A stretch of DNA of 64,000 nt from assembly GCA_038380435.1 (NCBI GenBank), contig JAWZYU010000056.1, positions 2,294,001 to 2,358,000 of the forward strand. Direction: 5' to 3'. Positions 20,815 to 30,244 of this stretch are shown piece after piece; position 1 is the stretch's first letter; every line of letters begins with the position of its first letter. The notes under the pieces were generated by a model. That model worked only from the letters and a program-made list of their open reading frames with translations. It ran no database searches and was not told the origin of the DNA. A program made the position numbers and the translations under genes. This DNA is from Ryuthela nishihirai (taxonomy: Eukaryota; Arthropoda; Arachnida; Araneae; Heptathelidae).

Positions 20815-22165
20815 TTTATTCAACTATCCTGAATTTCACAAACCCAATCCCAATTATCACAACTCGCCCGTATTTTCCAAGTGGATTCGAATTTTGCCAA
20901 CTGCCTTACATTCTGCTAAGTTTCCTCAATTTATCCAACTCTCCTTCATTTCACAAAACAAATCTCAATTTTCACAACTCGCCTATATTTTACCAAGTGC
21001 ATTCGAATTTTGCCAACTACTCTAGATTTTGCCAACTCGCCGTAATTTACAAAAAAATCGCCCTTTTACATCTTCCCTGAATTTGCCAAGCCAATTTGAA
21101 TTTTATCAACTCTCCTTAATTGCACAAGAAAGGCACAATTTTCACAATTCCCCTGTATTTTACCAAGTGACTTCGAATTTTGCCAACTCTCCCTCTTTCC
21201 AACTCTCCTTAATTTCACAAAACCAATCCCAATTTTTACAACTCACCTGTATTTTACCAAATGGTTTCCAGTTTTGCCAACTTCCCTAGATTTTGCAAAG
21301 TTTTCTTGATTATGTCAACTGTCCTTAATTTCACAAAAACAATCCCAATTTTCAGAAATCGCCTGTATTTTACCAAGTGGATTGACTTTTCCCAAATCCC
21401 CCAAGATTTTCCAACTCTCCTAGATATTGCGAAGCTGCCTCGATTTTGCCAACACGCCATAATTTTACAGAAAAAAGATTGCAATTTTTACATCTCACCT
21501 GAATTTTGTCAACTCTCCACGATTTTGCCAAGTCATTCCGAATTTTACCAACTGCCCCTAGTTTTTGCCAACTCCCTAAGTTTTGACAACTCTCCTAGAT
21601 TTTGCCAACTCGCCATAATTTTGCAGAAAAAAATCAAAATTTTCACATCTCACCTGAATTTTGCCAACTCCCTATGATTTTTTCAAGTCACTCCTAATTT
21701 TGCCAATTGCCTCTAATTTTTGCCAACTCCCTAGATTTTGCCAACTCTCCTAGATTTTTCCAACTCGCCATAAGTTTACAGAAAATAATCCTAATTTTTA
21801 CATCTCACCTGAATTTTGGCAACTCTCCACGGTTTTCCCAAGTCACTCCGAAATTTTACCAACTCCCCAAGATTTTGTCAAGTCACTCCGAATTTTGCCA
21901 ACTCCCCAAGATTTTGTCAAGTCACTCCGAATTTTGCCAACTCACCAAGATTTTGCCAAGTTGTCCCGATTTTGGCAACTCTCCAAGATTTTACCAAGTC
22001 ACTCCGAATTTTGCCAACTCCCTAAGATTTTGTCAACTCACCTGTTTTTACTATTTGGCTTCGAATTTTGCCAACTGCTCTAAAATTTGCCGTCTCTCCA
22101 TTTCCCAAACTGCCTCAGATTTGCCAAGTTGCCTCGATTTTGACAACTCCCCTTAATTTTCCAAA
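20815..22165 (-). repeat. Inverted minisatellite arm
   Basis: On the plus strand the units read ATTTTGCCAACT, opposite to the flanking parts. Read on the minus strand, its start (TTGGAAAATTAAGGGGAGTT, then GCAGTTTGGGAAATGGAGAG) matches both the start of this element at 20255 and the start of copy 2 at 32300. It is therefore an inverted second copy of the element's left part, not a random array. Confidence 0.85.
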
Positions 22166-22599
22166 AAAAAAATGGGGAGTTTGAAAGTTTGAAGTGATTT
22201 GGGAAATTTAGGAGAGATGTAAAGATTGGGATTAGTTTCGTGACATTAAGGAGATTTCACCAAATCATGGTAAAAATTCATGCTGATTTGCTGCAATTCA
22301 GACGAGATGTAAATATTGAAAGTTATTCTAGAAATTATGGCTAGTTGGTAAAATTGGATGTCAAATGGCAAAATGTAGGAGAGGCTTAAAAATTGGCCTC
22401 CCCCACGGCGGGAGTTTGCTCAGTTGGCAAATTTTGCACTTCTCCCCCCCACAACCGTATTCCTTCGCTGCGCCCCTGGGAACAGACACAAAACATTAAA
22501 AGACTAGCAGATTTAGTCGACATTTTTTCGGACAAAATTAGGTAAACAAAAAAAGCGCAGATTTCCACATCATTGCCTGATTGTTTGCAGCAGCAAAGC

Positions 22600-22730
22600 A
22601 ACAAAGGCTCAAGGAATCGAGCTCATTCCCAGCTCGTAATTCTATATAAGTGTAAATAAACTGCGTCGTCTCTATATAACTCTCGTGCTTAATTGTTGGA
22701 CACATTTTTAAACATCACTTGGCGCAGCAA
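22600..22730 (+). promoter_or_regulatory. Possible LTR 3' part and primer-binding site
   Basis: CTATATAAGTGTAAATAAAC resembles an LTR promoter region, and ACTTGGCGCAGCAAGTC about 100 bases later resembles the primer-binding site that follows a Gypsy-type LTR. No gag or pol sequence follows. This is a weak call. Confidence 0.25.
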
Positions 22731-23526
22731 GTCTGAGGCATACGTCAGTACTGGGTGTAATAACCGCGAACCTGTGATCTCATTAATGTGAAAATGAATT
22801 TAATTAAAAGACTAAGCGATCTTTTATGCTAAAGAGCGTTATTTATGTCATTGGAGTCGCAACACGACATTCGGCGCTGTTCAGTCCGCAGCATACGTAA
22901 TCACAAGTAATTAGACGTGACGAAATAAAAATCTGCGTCCTCCCTTACTACCGATCATCGCAAACGCCCCTATTTTATCTTACCAAATATGTTTCCCTAG
23001 TTTAAATAATATTTACCTTCAGTACAAATTTACGAATGTTTTACATTCGTGATTTGTAACATGAATATGCAAAACATGCATGTCTATCTTCACCTAAGAG
23101 CTATTCAATATTCTATTTAATCTATTTATATCAACTAAAAGAAATCGCTCCCTTAAATTTCTAAGACGTCCCTGCTGGAAAAGATTGGTTTAAGGCGCCA
23201 TTTGCTTGCATCTAATCTAGGTCTTCTATGAATTAAATTTAGAATGTAATAACATATGCCTTAACCTTAACTAATAAAACTGACAACAAAATCTTAAAGT
23301 TTAGAAAAATTTTATTTTAAAATTTTCGATGGATGTGATGCCCTCTAACATGAAGCCCACCTTGTTATCACTCCAGCTAAATGAGAGATAAATTTTCCCT
23401 TATGACAATAAAGACTGCAAAGTTTCCTATACACAAAGCTTAATACCCTAATTATTTTGCACCTAAATTTCAAAGAAGTAGTTTCACTTACCTCATTCCT
23501 TAATGGACTAGCCTTATTCCCAGAGG
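22731..23526. other. No recognisable feature
   Basis: AT-rich spacer without motif-bearing frames, ending at a G run near 23529. Confidence 0.4.
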
Positions 23527-23750
23527 TGGGGGGGGGGGGCTTGGTGAGCAGCTCTCTAGGCTCGTCATTGTAGTCCCCAGGTCCGAATCTCTCAAATGTC
23601 GGCATTGCTAATCGGATTGTAAAGAAAGTCGCGGATGAAGTCGGCCGTATCCTCAACGCGCTAGATGATCTTGACGTGAATATGCTGGATGACCTTGATG
23701 GGAGATCGGAGACTTCTCTCTGTCTCCTAACAACCTACCCTGACGTTTTT
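23527..23750 (+). repeat. SINE-A, heavily diverged
   Basis: Head-like GCTCTCTAGGCTCGTCATTG and CCCAGGTCCGAATC, then ATGCTGGATGACCTTGATGG and CTCTGTCTCCTAACAAC in SINE-A order. The middle is deleted or unalignable. Confidence 0.6.
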
Positions 23751-24191
23751 GCGATTTAAATCAAACTCCTAACAATGCGTGTATTTCTTTACGAATTGCT
23801 TCTAACAATCATTTTTTCTTCCAAATACTCTTTCTGTGATCGAATGATGAAATTGTTTAACAGTTTCTTTTCGTAACAATTGGTTGTTAAGAGAGCAAGT
23901 TATTGAACTGAAGCGGAAATGAATCATACTTCCTGTAAAATTTTTTATTTTTCCAAAAATAATTCTAGCCGATTGCAGTCGCGAATTCGAAAATTTGCTT
24001 AAATTCTTTAGAGACCCTCTCTCGCCAATCACTTATTGTAGAACACATTACACCAGATAACAGTCTTTGAATAAAATTTCTTTAGCATTCGTTTAAAATT
24101 ATCACTTAAATATGAATCAGATTTAACGTTAGCTAAATCTACTATGGGCTTCAGAAAACTTTTGTCTGTTTGATTAAGAACTCCTTCGAAA
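23751..24191. other. No recognisable feature
   Basis: AT-rich spacer. It ends in AACTCCTTCGAAA, the target duplication of the next SINE. Confidence 0.4.
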
Positions 24192-24575
24192 GGGCGGGGG
24201 TGGCTCAGTCGGTAGCGCGCCAGGCTCGTAATCTGTAGTTCCCAGGTTCGAGTCCCAGCAGGATCAGCTTTGAGATTTATCTCCGCAAAATTCCCCGCCC
24301 TTCCCACGGTCAATAGGGGACACTGATGGGATTGGAAAGGCCGCCGTCCGTCGAATGGGACGTTAAGCCGTGTCTCCGTGTGTGGGAGAGCCATACCCTG
24401 TGCACGTTAAAGAACACACTGGATGGCCTTGACGGGAGGCTACCACCTGTCTCCCAACAGCTGTTCCAGTGGGTCCCAACCTTCTCTGAGCCTTCGGGGT
24501 CCATGTGACCTGGCCATTTAGCCCATGGTGTGAAAAAAGTGCCATTCAGAGGTAAAACAACCCTAAAACAACAGC
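24192..24575 (+). mobile_element. SINE-A, full length with 13 bp target duplication
   Basis: AACTCCTTCGAAA flanks both sides (24179-24191 and 24576-24588). The copy is near consensus: head GGGTGGCTCAGTCGGTAGCG, box B GGTTCGAGTCC, core GTCGAATGGGACGTTAAG, tail GAGGTAAAACAACCC followed by A-rich repeats. A small deletion removes the CCCCTCCCCC stretch in the distal part. The clean duplication means insertion by LINE-type target priming. Confidence 0.95.
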
Positions 24576-24781
24576 AACTCCTTCGAAACTGTAAGAACTG
24601 GGAGCACCAACTTCGGGATCAGTTTCCTCTTATTATAACTAAAAGGCGCTCCTTTACATCAATTCTTCCCCAGAGCCCATAAAAATAATATATTGGTTAT
24701 GGGCTCTGGGGGCTTTATATATTATATTATTATGCCATCCACCTAAGTGACGGCAGATAGCACTAATAAATTCATGTACGA

Positions 24782-25150
24782 AGAGGGGCGGACGTTGAAT
24801 CAGTAACGCTCCAGTTTCGTAATTTCCAGTTTCCTGGTCGAGTACCAAATGTTCTAGAATTGAGAATTCTTTCCTCCTTACCCACCCCTCTGCTCTCGGT
24901 GAGGGAGAAGACACCGAGAGGCATGGAAAGTGTGTCGTTCATCAGATGGGATTAAGCCGTGATCTCTGTGCAATAGAGTCATATCCTGAGCATCTTAAAG
25001 AATATGCTGAATGGCCTTCATGGGATTCTTCCATCTGTCTCTTAACAGCTGTCCAGTGGAGACTTAGAGGAAGTTCCCTCCATCGTTCTCTAAGCCCTTG
25101 CTGGACTTGAGACGTGGCCACTTAGCTCATTCTGTGTAGAAAAAGTACTA
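24782..25150 (+). repeat. SINE-A, full length, heavily diverged
   Basis: Head AATCAGTAACGCTCCAG and CGTAATTTCC, core CATCAGATGGGATTAAGCCG, distal CTGAATGGCCTTCATGGGA. It is clearly older than the copy 200 bp upstream. Confidence 0.72.
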
Positions 25151-25242
25151 TCAAAATCAACTCCAATGGTATGCAACTTCCTCTTATCATCAGCTAAAGC
25201 AATATAATAATTTTGTCCAAAACTTTTATCCTTCCCTCCTAA

Positions 25243-25525
25243 GGGGTGAGGGTGGCTCAGGTGGTAATGCGCAAGGCTCGCAACCTACAGTTCCCAGATA
25301 CGAGTCTCAGCTGGACCAGTGTTGAGATTTATCTCCACAAAACTGCCTGCCTGCCCGCGGTCAGTATGAGACACAGATGGGCTTGGAAAGACCGCCGTCC
25401 TTCGGATAGAATGTAAAGCCGTGTGGTCCCACCTACAACATTCTCTGAGCCTTTGGGGTCCTTGCGACCTGGCCATTTACTACATTGTGTGCAAAATAGT
25501 GCGTCTCGAATGTAAAACACCCCTC
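25243..25525 (+). repeat. SINE-A with internal deletion
   Basis: Good head (GTGAGGGTGGCTCAGGTGGT) and body up to AAAGCCGTGTGG, then a jump to CCCACCTACAACATTCTCTG and the tail. About 110 bp of the middle is missing. Confidence 0.8.
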
Positions 25526-25602
25526 CTGAAAAAAAATTCCTTCAAAAATCATCGAGAAATTAGTTCTCCTAAACAAATAATATCTAAGATGGCCAATTTC
25601 GC

Positions 25603-25682
25603 TTTTAGGTGACATTATCATGGAGGAGGAATAAAGGTTCGATTGAACCTTTATTCCTCCCCCATGAAAATGTCACCTAAAA
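25603..25682. repeat. Hairpin with ~36 bp arms
   Basis: TTTTAGGTGACATTATCATG is mirrored by its reverse complement ending at 25682, and AATAAAGGTTCGATTGAACCTT (here in part: AAAGGTTCGATTGAACCTTT) forms the closed centre. Half of the same text, AATCTTTATTCCTCCCCCA, recurs at 25746. Confidence 0.8.
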
Positions 25683-25919
25683 GGTAGCATTTCTTCCTTT
25701 CATCGTAACTTTAGGTATTATGAGGGCTGGATTCGGGTTCAGTCGAATCTTTATTCCTCCCCCACGGGAAAATCGGGAAGCGGGATGAATGCCACCTAAG
25801 AGGAAAGAAACCATAGAATTCTATACTTCGATTCCACTTATCAAAATTTTTAAAAATGATAACAAAAACTTTAGAGCTAGGGTAGAAACTCGCAGAAGGT
25901 TCCTTCCCTCTCATAACTG

Positions 25920-26102
25920 GATGAAACTCATGGGTCATATATGGAAGAGATATTATGGGTCAGATATTCCATATATGCAACTCATGGGTCATATATGGAA
26001 GAGATATCATGGACAAGATATTCCATATATGAGACTCATGTGTCAGAGATTATTTCCATATATAAGATTCATGGGTGATATATGGAAGAGATATATGGAA
26101 GA
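25920..26102 (+). repeat. ~60 bp tandem repeat
   Basis: Units contain CTCATGGGTCATATATGGAA, GAGATAT and ATTCCATATAT. About three units, the last diverged. The 115-codon frame spanning 25789-26136 is a product of this repeat and should not be called a gene. Confidence 0.85.
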
Positions 26103-26249
26103 AAATTTTTATAAAGAATTTTCGCGGTTTTATTAGTTGAGAATTTAAAGAATTAAAGATTTAGGCTTAATTTATTAATTAATGTTATTTCTGCAAAGGA
26201 CTCATAGAAGATTGAGAGAAGGGAAAGTAACCAGTCACTTTTTATTTTA

Positions 26250-26425
26250 GCCACTGGACAGCTGCTAAGAGACAGATGGAAGTCTCCCATCAAGACCATC
26301 CAGCTTATTCTTTAAAGTGCACAAGGTATGGCTCTCATGTGAACCGGCCACAGCTTAACTTCCCATCCTTTGGACGGCAGCCTTTCCAAGTCCATCTCTA
26401 TTGCCTTTCTCCAATGACATTCATT
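26250..26425 (-). repeat. SINE-A fragment, reverse strand
   Basis: CCACTGGACAGCTGC through AGGTATGGCTCTCATG and GGACGGCAGCCTTTCCAAG. The head and the tail are missing. Confidence 0.75.
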
Positions 26426-26574
26426 TTTAAATGAAAAGATATATTGAAAGTTGAAAAGTATAATAAAAGTAAGAATATTGAAAGTCTGATATGCTCTTGG
26501 TATATCAGGCATTTTTGGTTAAAATTTAAGCAGGTTATTCGAAATGTCTAAAATATACTAGTGCTGAAAACATT

Positions 26575-26665
26575 AGTTTCATCGATGAGTGGGATTCGAA
26601 CCCACACCTCCTAATTACATGTCAGGTATGCTAAGTATTAAAATATCACCATCGCCGTCATTTAT
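26575..26665 (-). repeat. tRNA-like SINE head (SINE-C type)
   Basis: On the plus strand GGGATTCGAACCCACACCTC gives box B on the minus strand, followed by CATGTCAGGTATGCTAA. It resembles the SINE-C head. The acceptor arms do not pair, so it is not an intact tRNA. Confidence 0.5.
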
Positions 26666-26741
26666 CCACTAATTTTGAAATTTAAATATTCCGAACCTTG
26701 TCCTTCGTGGCGTATCTATCGTATGGAAGTCATTCACACTA

Positions 26742-27128
26742 GAGGGGCGGGGGTGGCTTAGCCGGTAGCGCGCCAGGCTCGTAATCTGTAGTTCCCAGGT
26801 TCGAGTCCCAGCTGGGTCAGCGTTGAGATTTATTTCCGCAAAATTCCCCGCCCTGCCCACGGTCAGTAGGGGACACCGATGGGCTTGGAAAGGACGCCGT
26901 CCATCAGATGGGACGTTAAGCCGTGGCCCCGTGTGTAGGAGAGCCATACCCTGTGCACGTTAAAGAACACACTGGATGGCTTTGACGGGAGGATACCATC
27001 TGTCTCCCAACAGCTGTTCCAGTGGGTCCCCTCCCCCAACCTTCTCTGAGCTGTCGTGGTCCATGTGACCTGGCCATTTAGCCCATGGTCTGGAAAAAAA
27101 TGTCGCTCAGAGGTAAAACAACCCAACC
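26742..27128 (+). mobile_element. SINE-A, full length, young
   Basis: CATTCACACTA lies on both sides (26731-26741 and 27129-27139). The 387 bp copy is near consensus throughout: tRNA-like head with box A TGGCTTAGCCGGTAGCG and box B GGTTCGAGTCC, core, and a tail ending AACAACCCAACC. The CCAAC-type 3' tail is seen in other young copies. Confidence 0.96.
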
Positions 27129-27309
27129 CATTCACACTAAAATGTTGTTAATGGAATAATCAGTCAATAATAAATACTCAGATTACCTGTTGTCAACCAT
27201 TCTATGTCAACAGTTAATCTGTGTATATTTTATTCACTGATTTTTTGTATTAAATAACGCTTCAGAGTGAGTGACTTCAATCTGAGCAATATTACAAAGT
27301 TATCTTTCT

Positions 27310-27450
27310 CGTTCATAGATGGCGCCATGAGGAACAAGTCGGGTAGATTTAAAAGTCATCCATTAGAGGATAAATTGCTGCGCTGGAGGTAGTTTAGTGA
27401 GTTAAACATTTGGCATGTAACTAGGAGGCAAGGATTCGGGTCACACATAT
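27310..27450 (+). repeat. SINE-C-like, degenerate
   Basis: ATAGATGGCGCCATGAGG start, then a tRNA-like stretch GTAGTTTAGTGAGTTAAACA with ATTCGGGTCAC near the expected box B. The order matches SINE-C copies at 54055 and 61066. Confidence 0.45.
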
Positions 27451-27474
27451 CAGTATTACTCATTTTTTTATCCA

Positions 27475-27700
27475 CAAATATACAGTAAAACTTTAATATA
27501 ACGAACCAAGAATAACGAAATGTCAGTATAACGAAATTTTTTCCAACACTGGACAATTTAATATTTATTTCTATCTCAAAATGTTTAATTTTTGTTTTAA
27601 TGAATACCAATATAACGTTGATGACAATAGAACGAAATAAAAAATTATCCCGATTCAAAAAATATGATCAGTATAAGGAAATTTGGAAAACGGAGAATCC
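27475..27700. repeat. Possible pogo-type terminal sequence
   Basis: ATACAGTAAAACTTTAATAT then AACGAACC, with several ATAACGAA words, resembles the ends of pogo/Tigger elements of arthropods. No opposite end was identified. Confidence 0.3.
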
Positions 27701-27770
27701 TTAAACGCTATGTGTAATGTAAATTTTAGCATCTGGTAAAGCTGTAAAAAATTTAAACCCTGTGAAATAT

Positions 27771-28202
27771 ACAGGGTGAATCTGAAGAAGTGGGCAAAAC
27801 TTTACGGGGTGGTAGAACGCAGCTATACGAGCAATATTCGTCATAGAAAGTATGGGCGGAACGCAAACGGCGAGCCGCTAGGTGGCGTTGGAAATGGTAT
27901 AAAAGGGTCGGTCCTCGCACCCAACGGCATTTCTACCGTGGATTGCCGAGAGCATGGCTGGTTATACTAACCACGAAATGGCGGATATGCACTTTGTGTA
28001 CGGTGCGGCGGACGGGAATGCAAGTGAGGCACAGAGTATCTCCTCTTCTTCTTGTGTTCATTCTTTAAATGTGAAGTGGAAAACTACCTTTCAACTTCTC
28101 ACCGCTTGACTTCCGACCATACATTCGATGACGAATATTGCTCGTACAGCTGCGTTCTACCACCCCGTAAAGTTTTGCCCACTTTTCAGATTCACCCTGT
28201 AT
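27771..28202. mobile_element. MITE with ~80 bp inverted ends
   Basis: ACAGGGTGAATCTGAAGAAG at the left mirrors the right end almost perfectly for about 80 bp, including ACTTTACGGGGTGGTAGAAC. Both sides are flanked by TATA-type sequence, so a TA-class target is likely. The interior is short and contains the start of a transposon gene, so this is a deletion product of a larger element. Confidence 0.92.
27954..28109 (+). pseudogene. Truncated DUF4817-type N-terminal domain
   Basis: A 51-codon frame begins MAGYTNHEMADMHFVYGAAD then GNASEAQ. The YTNxEMADMHFxYGxADGNAxEA pattern is that of DUF4817, a helix-turn-helix domain found at the N-terminus of arthropod transposon proteins; the assignment is from memory of that pattern. 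After GNASEAQ the frame leaves the domain and runs into the right inverted end. The full domain and any catalytic part are gone. It shows which autonomous family gave rise to this MITE. Translation in the host is not expected to matter. Confidence 0.7.
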
Positions 28203-29104
28203 ATCAAGGAGTCAGAAAGTTAAAAATCACGTGCTAATTCACATCGCCCGAACCTATTTTTGGAAATCTCACTACTTAGCACAGATGCTCTCTACAGCTT
28301 GCCTTGTATAATGCTTTAAAAAGGTGTTGCCACAGTTTTCTACATGAAAGGGTTTTTCAAACTTGGATATCTACCAGATTTTGTTCCTATTTTATTATAA
28401 GTAACGGTTTTGTCAGGGGAAAATAATTGAAAGCAGTTCGAATCCAGTACTTTCATTCCTTAAATTTAAGTTATTATTATAATTGTTCGTTATTGTCATT
28501 GTTTCAGTTAAATTTGTTAATTAGTTAAATTTCTTATTATCAGCCAATATGGCGTGAAATCTTCGCCATTTCTTAATGAAACGTAAAAATATTCCGGATA
28601 ATGTGTCGCAGGGTTGCGACATCATTGAACTCTTAATTGCCAGGCTTATAGAGCAGAATTCACTCTGGTTTCGATTTAATTTTGAAATGCTTGCAGCAGA
28701 TTTAAAGAATAGTTTTAAAACCTTATACTGAAATAACTAATATATATATATAGAAATAGGTATCATTAAATATATATATATATAATATAATTCATTAGGT
28801 TAATATTAATTATTGCATTTAGTTATTAATTTCCAGGAGATTAAAAAAGCATTAAAAATGGCCAAATCCGCCATTTTTGATGAATTCCGCGTAACATAAT
28901 CAAACAAAAGAGAAAAGGAGACAAAATGCACACTTGTCGAACAGCAGATTCAGTATACTAAACCAATTGCTGCAAGCCTTACCAACTCTCACACACGACT
29001 CAGGGTTACAATACAGAGCTTTCATTATGTTAACCTACTTGTACGGTATGCCATATGATCAGCTACAAATTATGACGATCAACAAAGTTCAAAGCCTTTT
29101 TCTA
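28203..29104. other. AT-rich spacer
   Basis: TA runs at 28740-28750 and 28771-28782. A short GTGTCGCAGGGTTGCGACAT hairpin lies near 28602. No motif-bearing frame. Confidence 0.45.
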
Positions 29105-29280
29105 ATCAACAAAGTTAGTAACCAAAGGTTTCTGAAACTCTAAACTTTCTCAAGAATTTGACTAAGTGAAAAAATCTGATCTACACATCCCCTACCACTT
29201 CTGAATCCACATTGCTCATCACTTAATTGTCCGTCAACCAGGTTCTTAATTCTATTAAGCACAATCATGCAAAGTAATTA
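29105..29280 (-). pseudogene. RTE LINE reverse-transcriptase fragment
   Basis: Read on the minus strand it matches the RTE copy at about 44575-44760 closely: AATAGAATTAAGAACCTGGT, GATGAGCAATGTGGATTCAG, AGTGGTAGGGGATGTGTAGA. It encodes the DEQCGFRSGRGC motif of the reverse transcriptase. Both ends are truncated. Confidence 0.88.
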
Positions 29281-29596
29281 GCATTGTAATCATGCATTTG
29301 TAATTATATTTTATGTAACCTTCCTGCAATGCCACGACTGGTGGCAAAAAGCCACCCAGTTAATTTTTCATGAAGTAACTCTTACAGGCAAAGTGTCAGT
29401 TCCACTGTAAATAAAACACATTTTTGAACTTATACATCACAGTTTTGTAGCACCAGGTCTAACATTTGAAGCAGGAAGTGAATTCAAGTCCCTTTTTCTT
29501 CCTGGGGATGAAATTGTGCAGGACATAAGAGCATATCTTCAGTAGGAGTAGAAGGGGTTTGACAGTCAGTCCAGAAGTTTGTTTTTCAATTTTTTT

Positions 29597-30078
29597 AATG
29601 AAAAAATTTCGTAACATCTTCAAAATCAAGATATTTCAGCCTATTCAATTCATCATAAAATATTATGCATAATTCTTGTTCTTCCTCGAGTAATTTATCC
29701 ACATTTTGTTAATTTAATAAATGTATTTTATCCTTTTCCACAGTTATGAATGAGTTCAGAGAAAATGAATCATTGTCATTTGAGTCCAATTTTATGTCCG
29801 AGGAGAGAGACATTAAATTATTTTTTGAATTATTTAGAGATTTGTCAGTGAACATTTTTCCCTGACATTTGTCGAAAATAGCATTATCTTCTAGTAAGTC
29901 TTGAATATTATTACAATAGTTTGATTTAGTTATGTTTGTACTTTTTTCCTTCTTCTCTTATAGTTCATTTCCTTTAATATTTCTAGTAGTTTTTACAGAT
30001 GTTTAATCTCTGTTAGTTGATCAGATTTTTGTTCAGTTAGATTGGGTTTCTTCTTTTTTGTTTTCTGCTTACCCATAC
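29597..30078 (-). pseudogene. Unidentified coding-like remnant
   Basis: Starts MGKQKTKKKKPNLTEQKSDQ near 30078, breaks, and resumes in another frame as IQDLLEDNAIFDKC, SLSSDIKLDSNDNDSFSLNS, VEKDKIHLLN, a stop, then VDKLLEEEQELCIIFYDELN. Low stop density, a basic start and an acidic middle suggest a real former protein. It could be the first protein of a LINE or part of a host gene copy. I cannot name the family. Confidence 0.4.
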
Positions 30079-30244
30079 TTTCATATGTTAGTAGTGTCCT
30101 ATGTTAGTAAAGTTTCTTTGGAACGTGAAAATCACCAAACTTAATAATCCAATCACAATGCACACTAAAAAACATTTTGTTTCAGCTTTATTTGACCTAT
30201 CAGACCAAATTCGTTGTGTTTAAAGCTTTCACTATATACATATA

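Larger units (their letters stand above)
20169..22478. mobile_element. hAT-like non-autonomous element with minisatellite core, copy 1
   Basis: The left end is CAGGGGCGTAGCCATGG. The right end, read inward on the minus strand, is CAGGGGCGCAGCGAAGG. Both flanks carry GGAACAGA (20161-20168 and 22479-22486), a perfect 8 bp target duplication as made by hAT transposases. The 2310 bp interior codes for nothing. It is built of ~20 bp degenerate units around GTTGGCAAAAT, often paired into a ~42 bp unit (GGCAAAATTCGGAGTGACTT plus TGGTAAAATTTTGGGGAGT). Units face right in 20210-20800, left in 20815-22165 and right again in 22170-22430. Long frames on both strands here (for example repeats of SPRFCQVTPNFAN) are translations of the minisatellite, not proteins. 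Confidence 0.92.

Noticed and set aside
20336..22156. Long overlapping open frames with repeats such as SPRFCQVTPNFAN
   Set aside because: They arise from a 42 bp minisatellite whose length is a multiple of three, open in several frames on both strands. The sequence is the interior of a non-autonomous element with clear ends.
25789..26136. 115-codon protein with repeated MGHIWKRYYG
   Set aside because: Product of a ~60 bp tandem repeat. No start context or family similarity.
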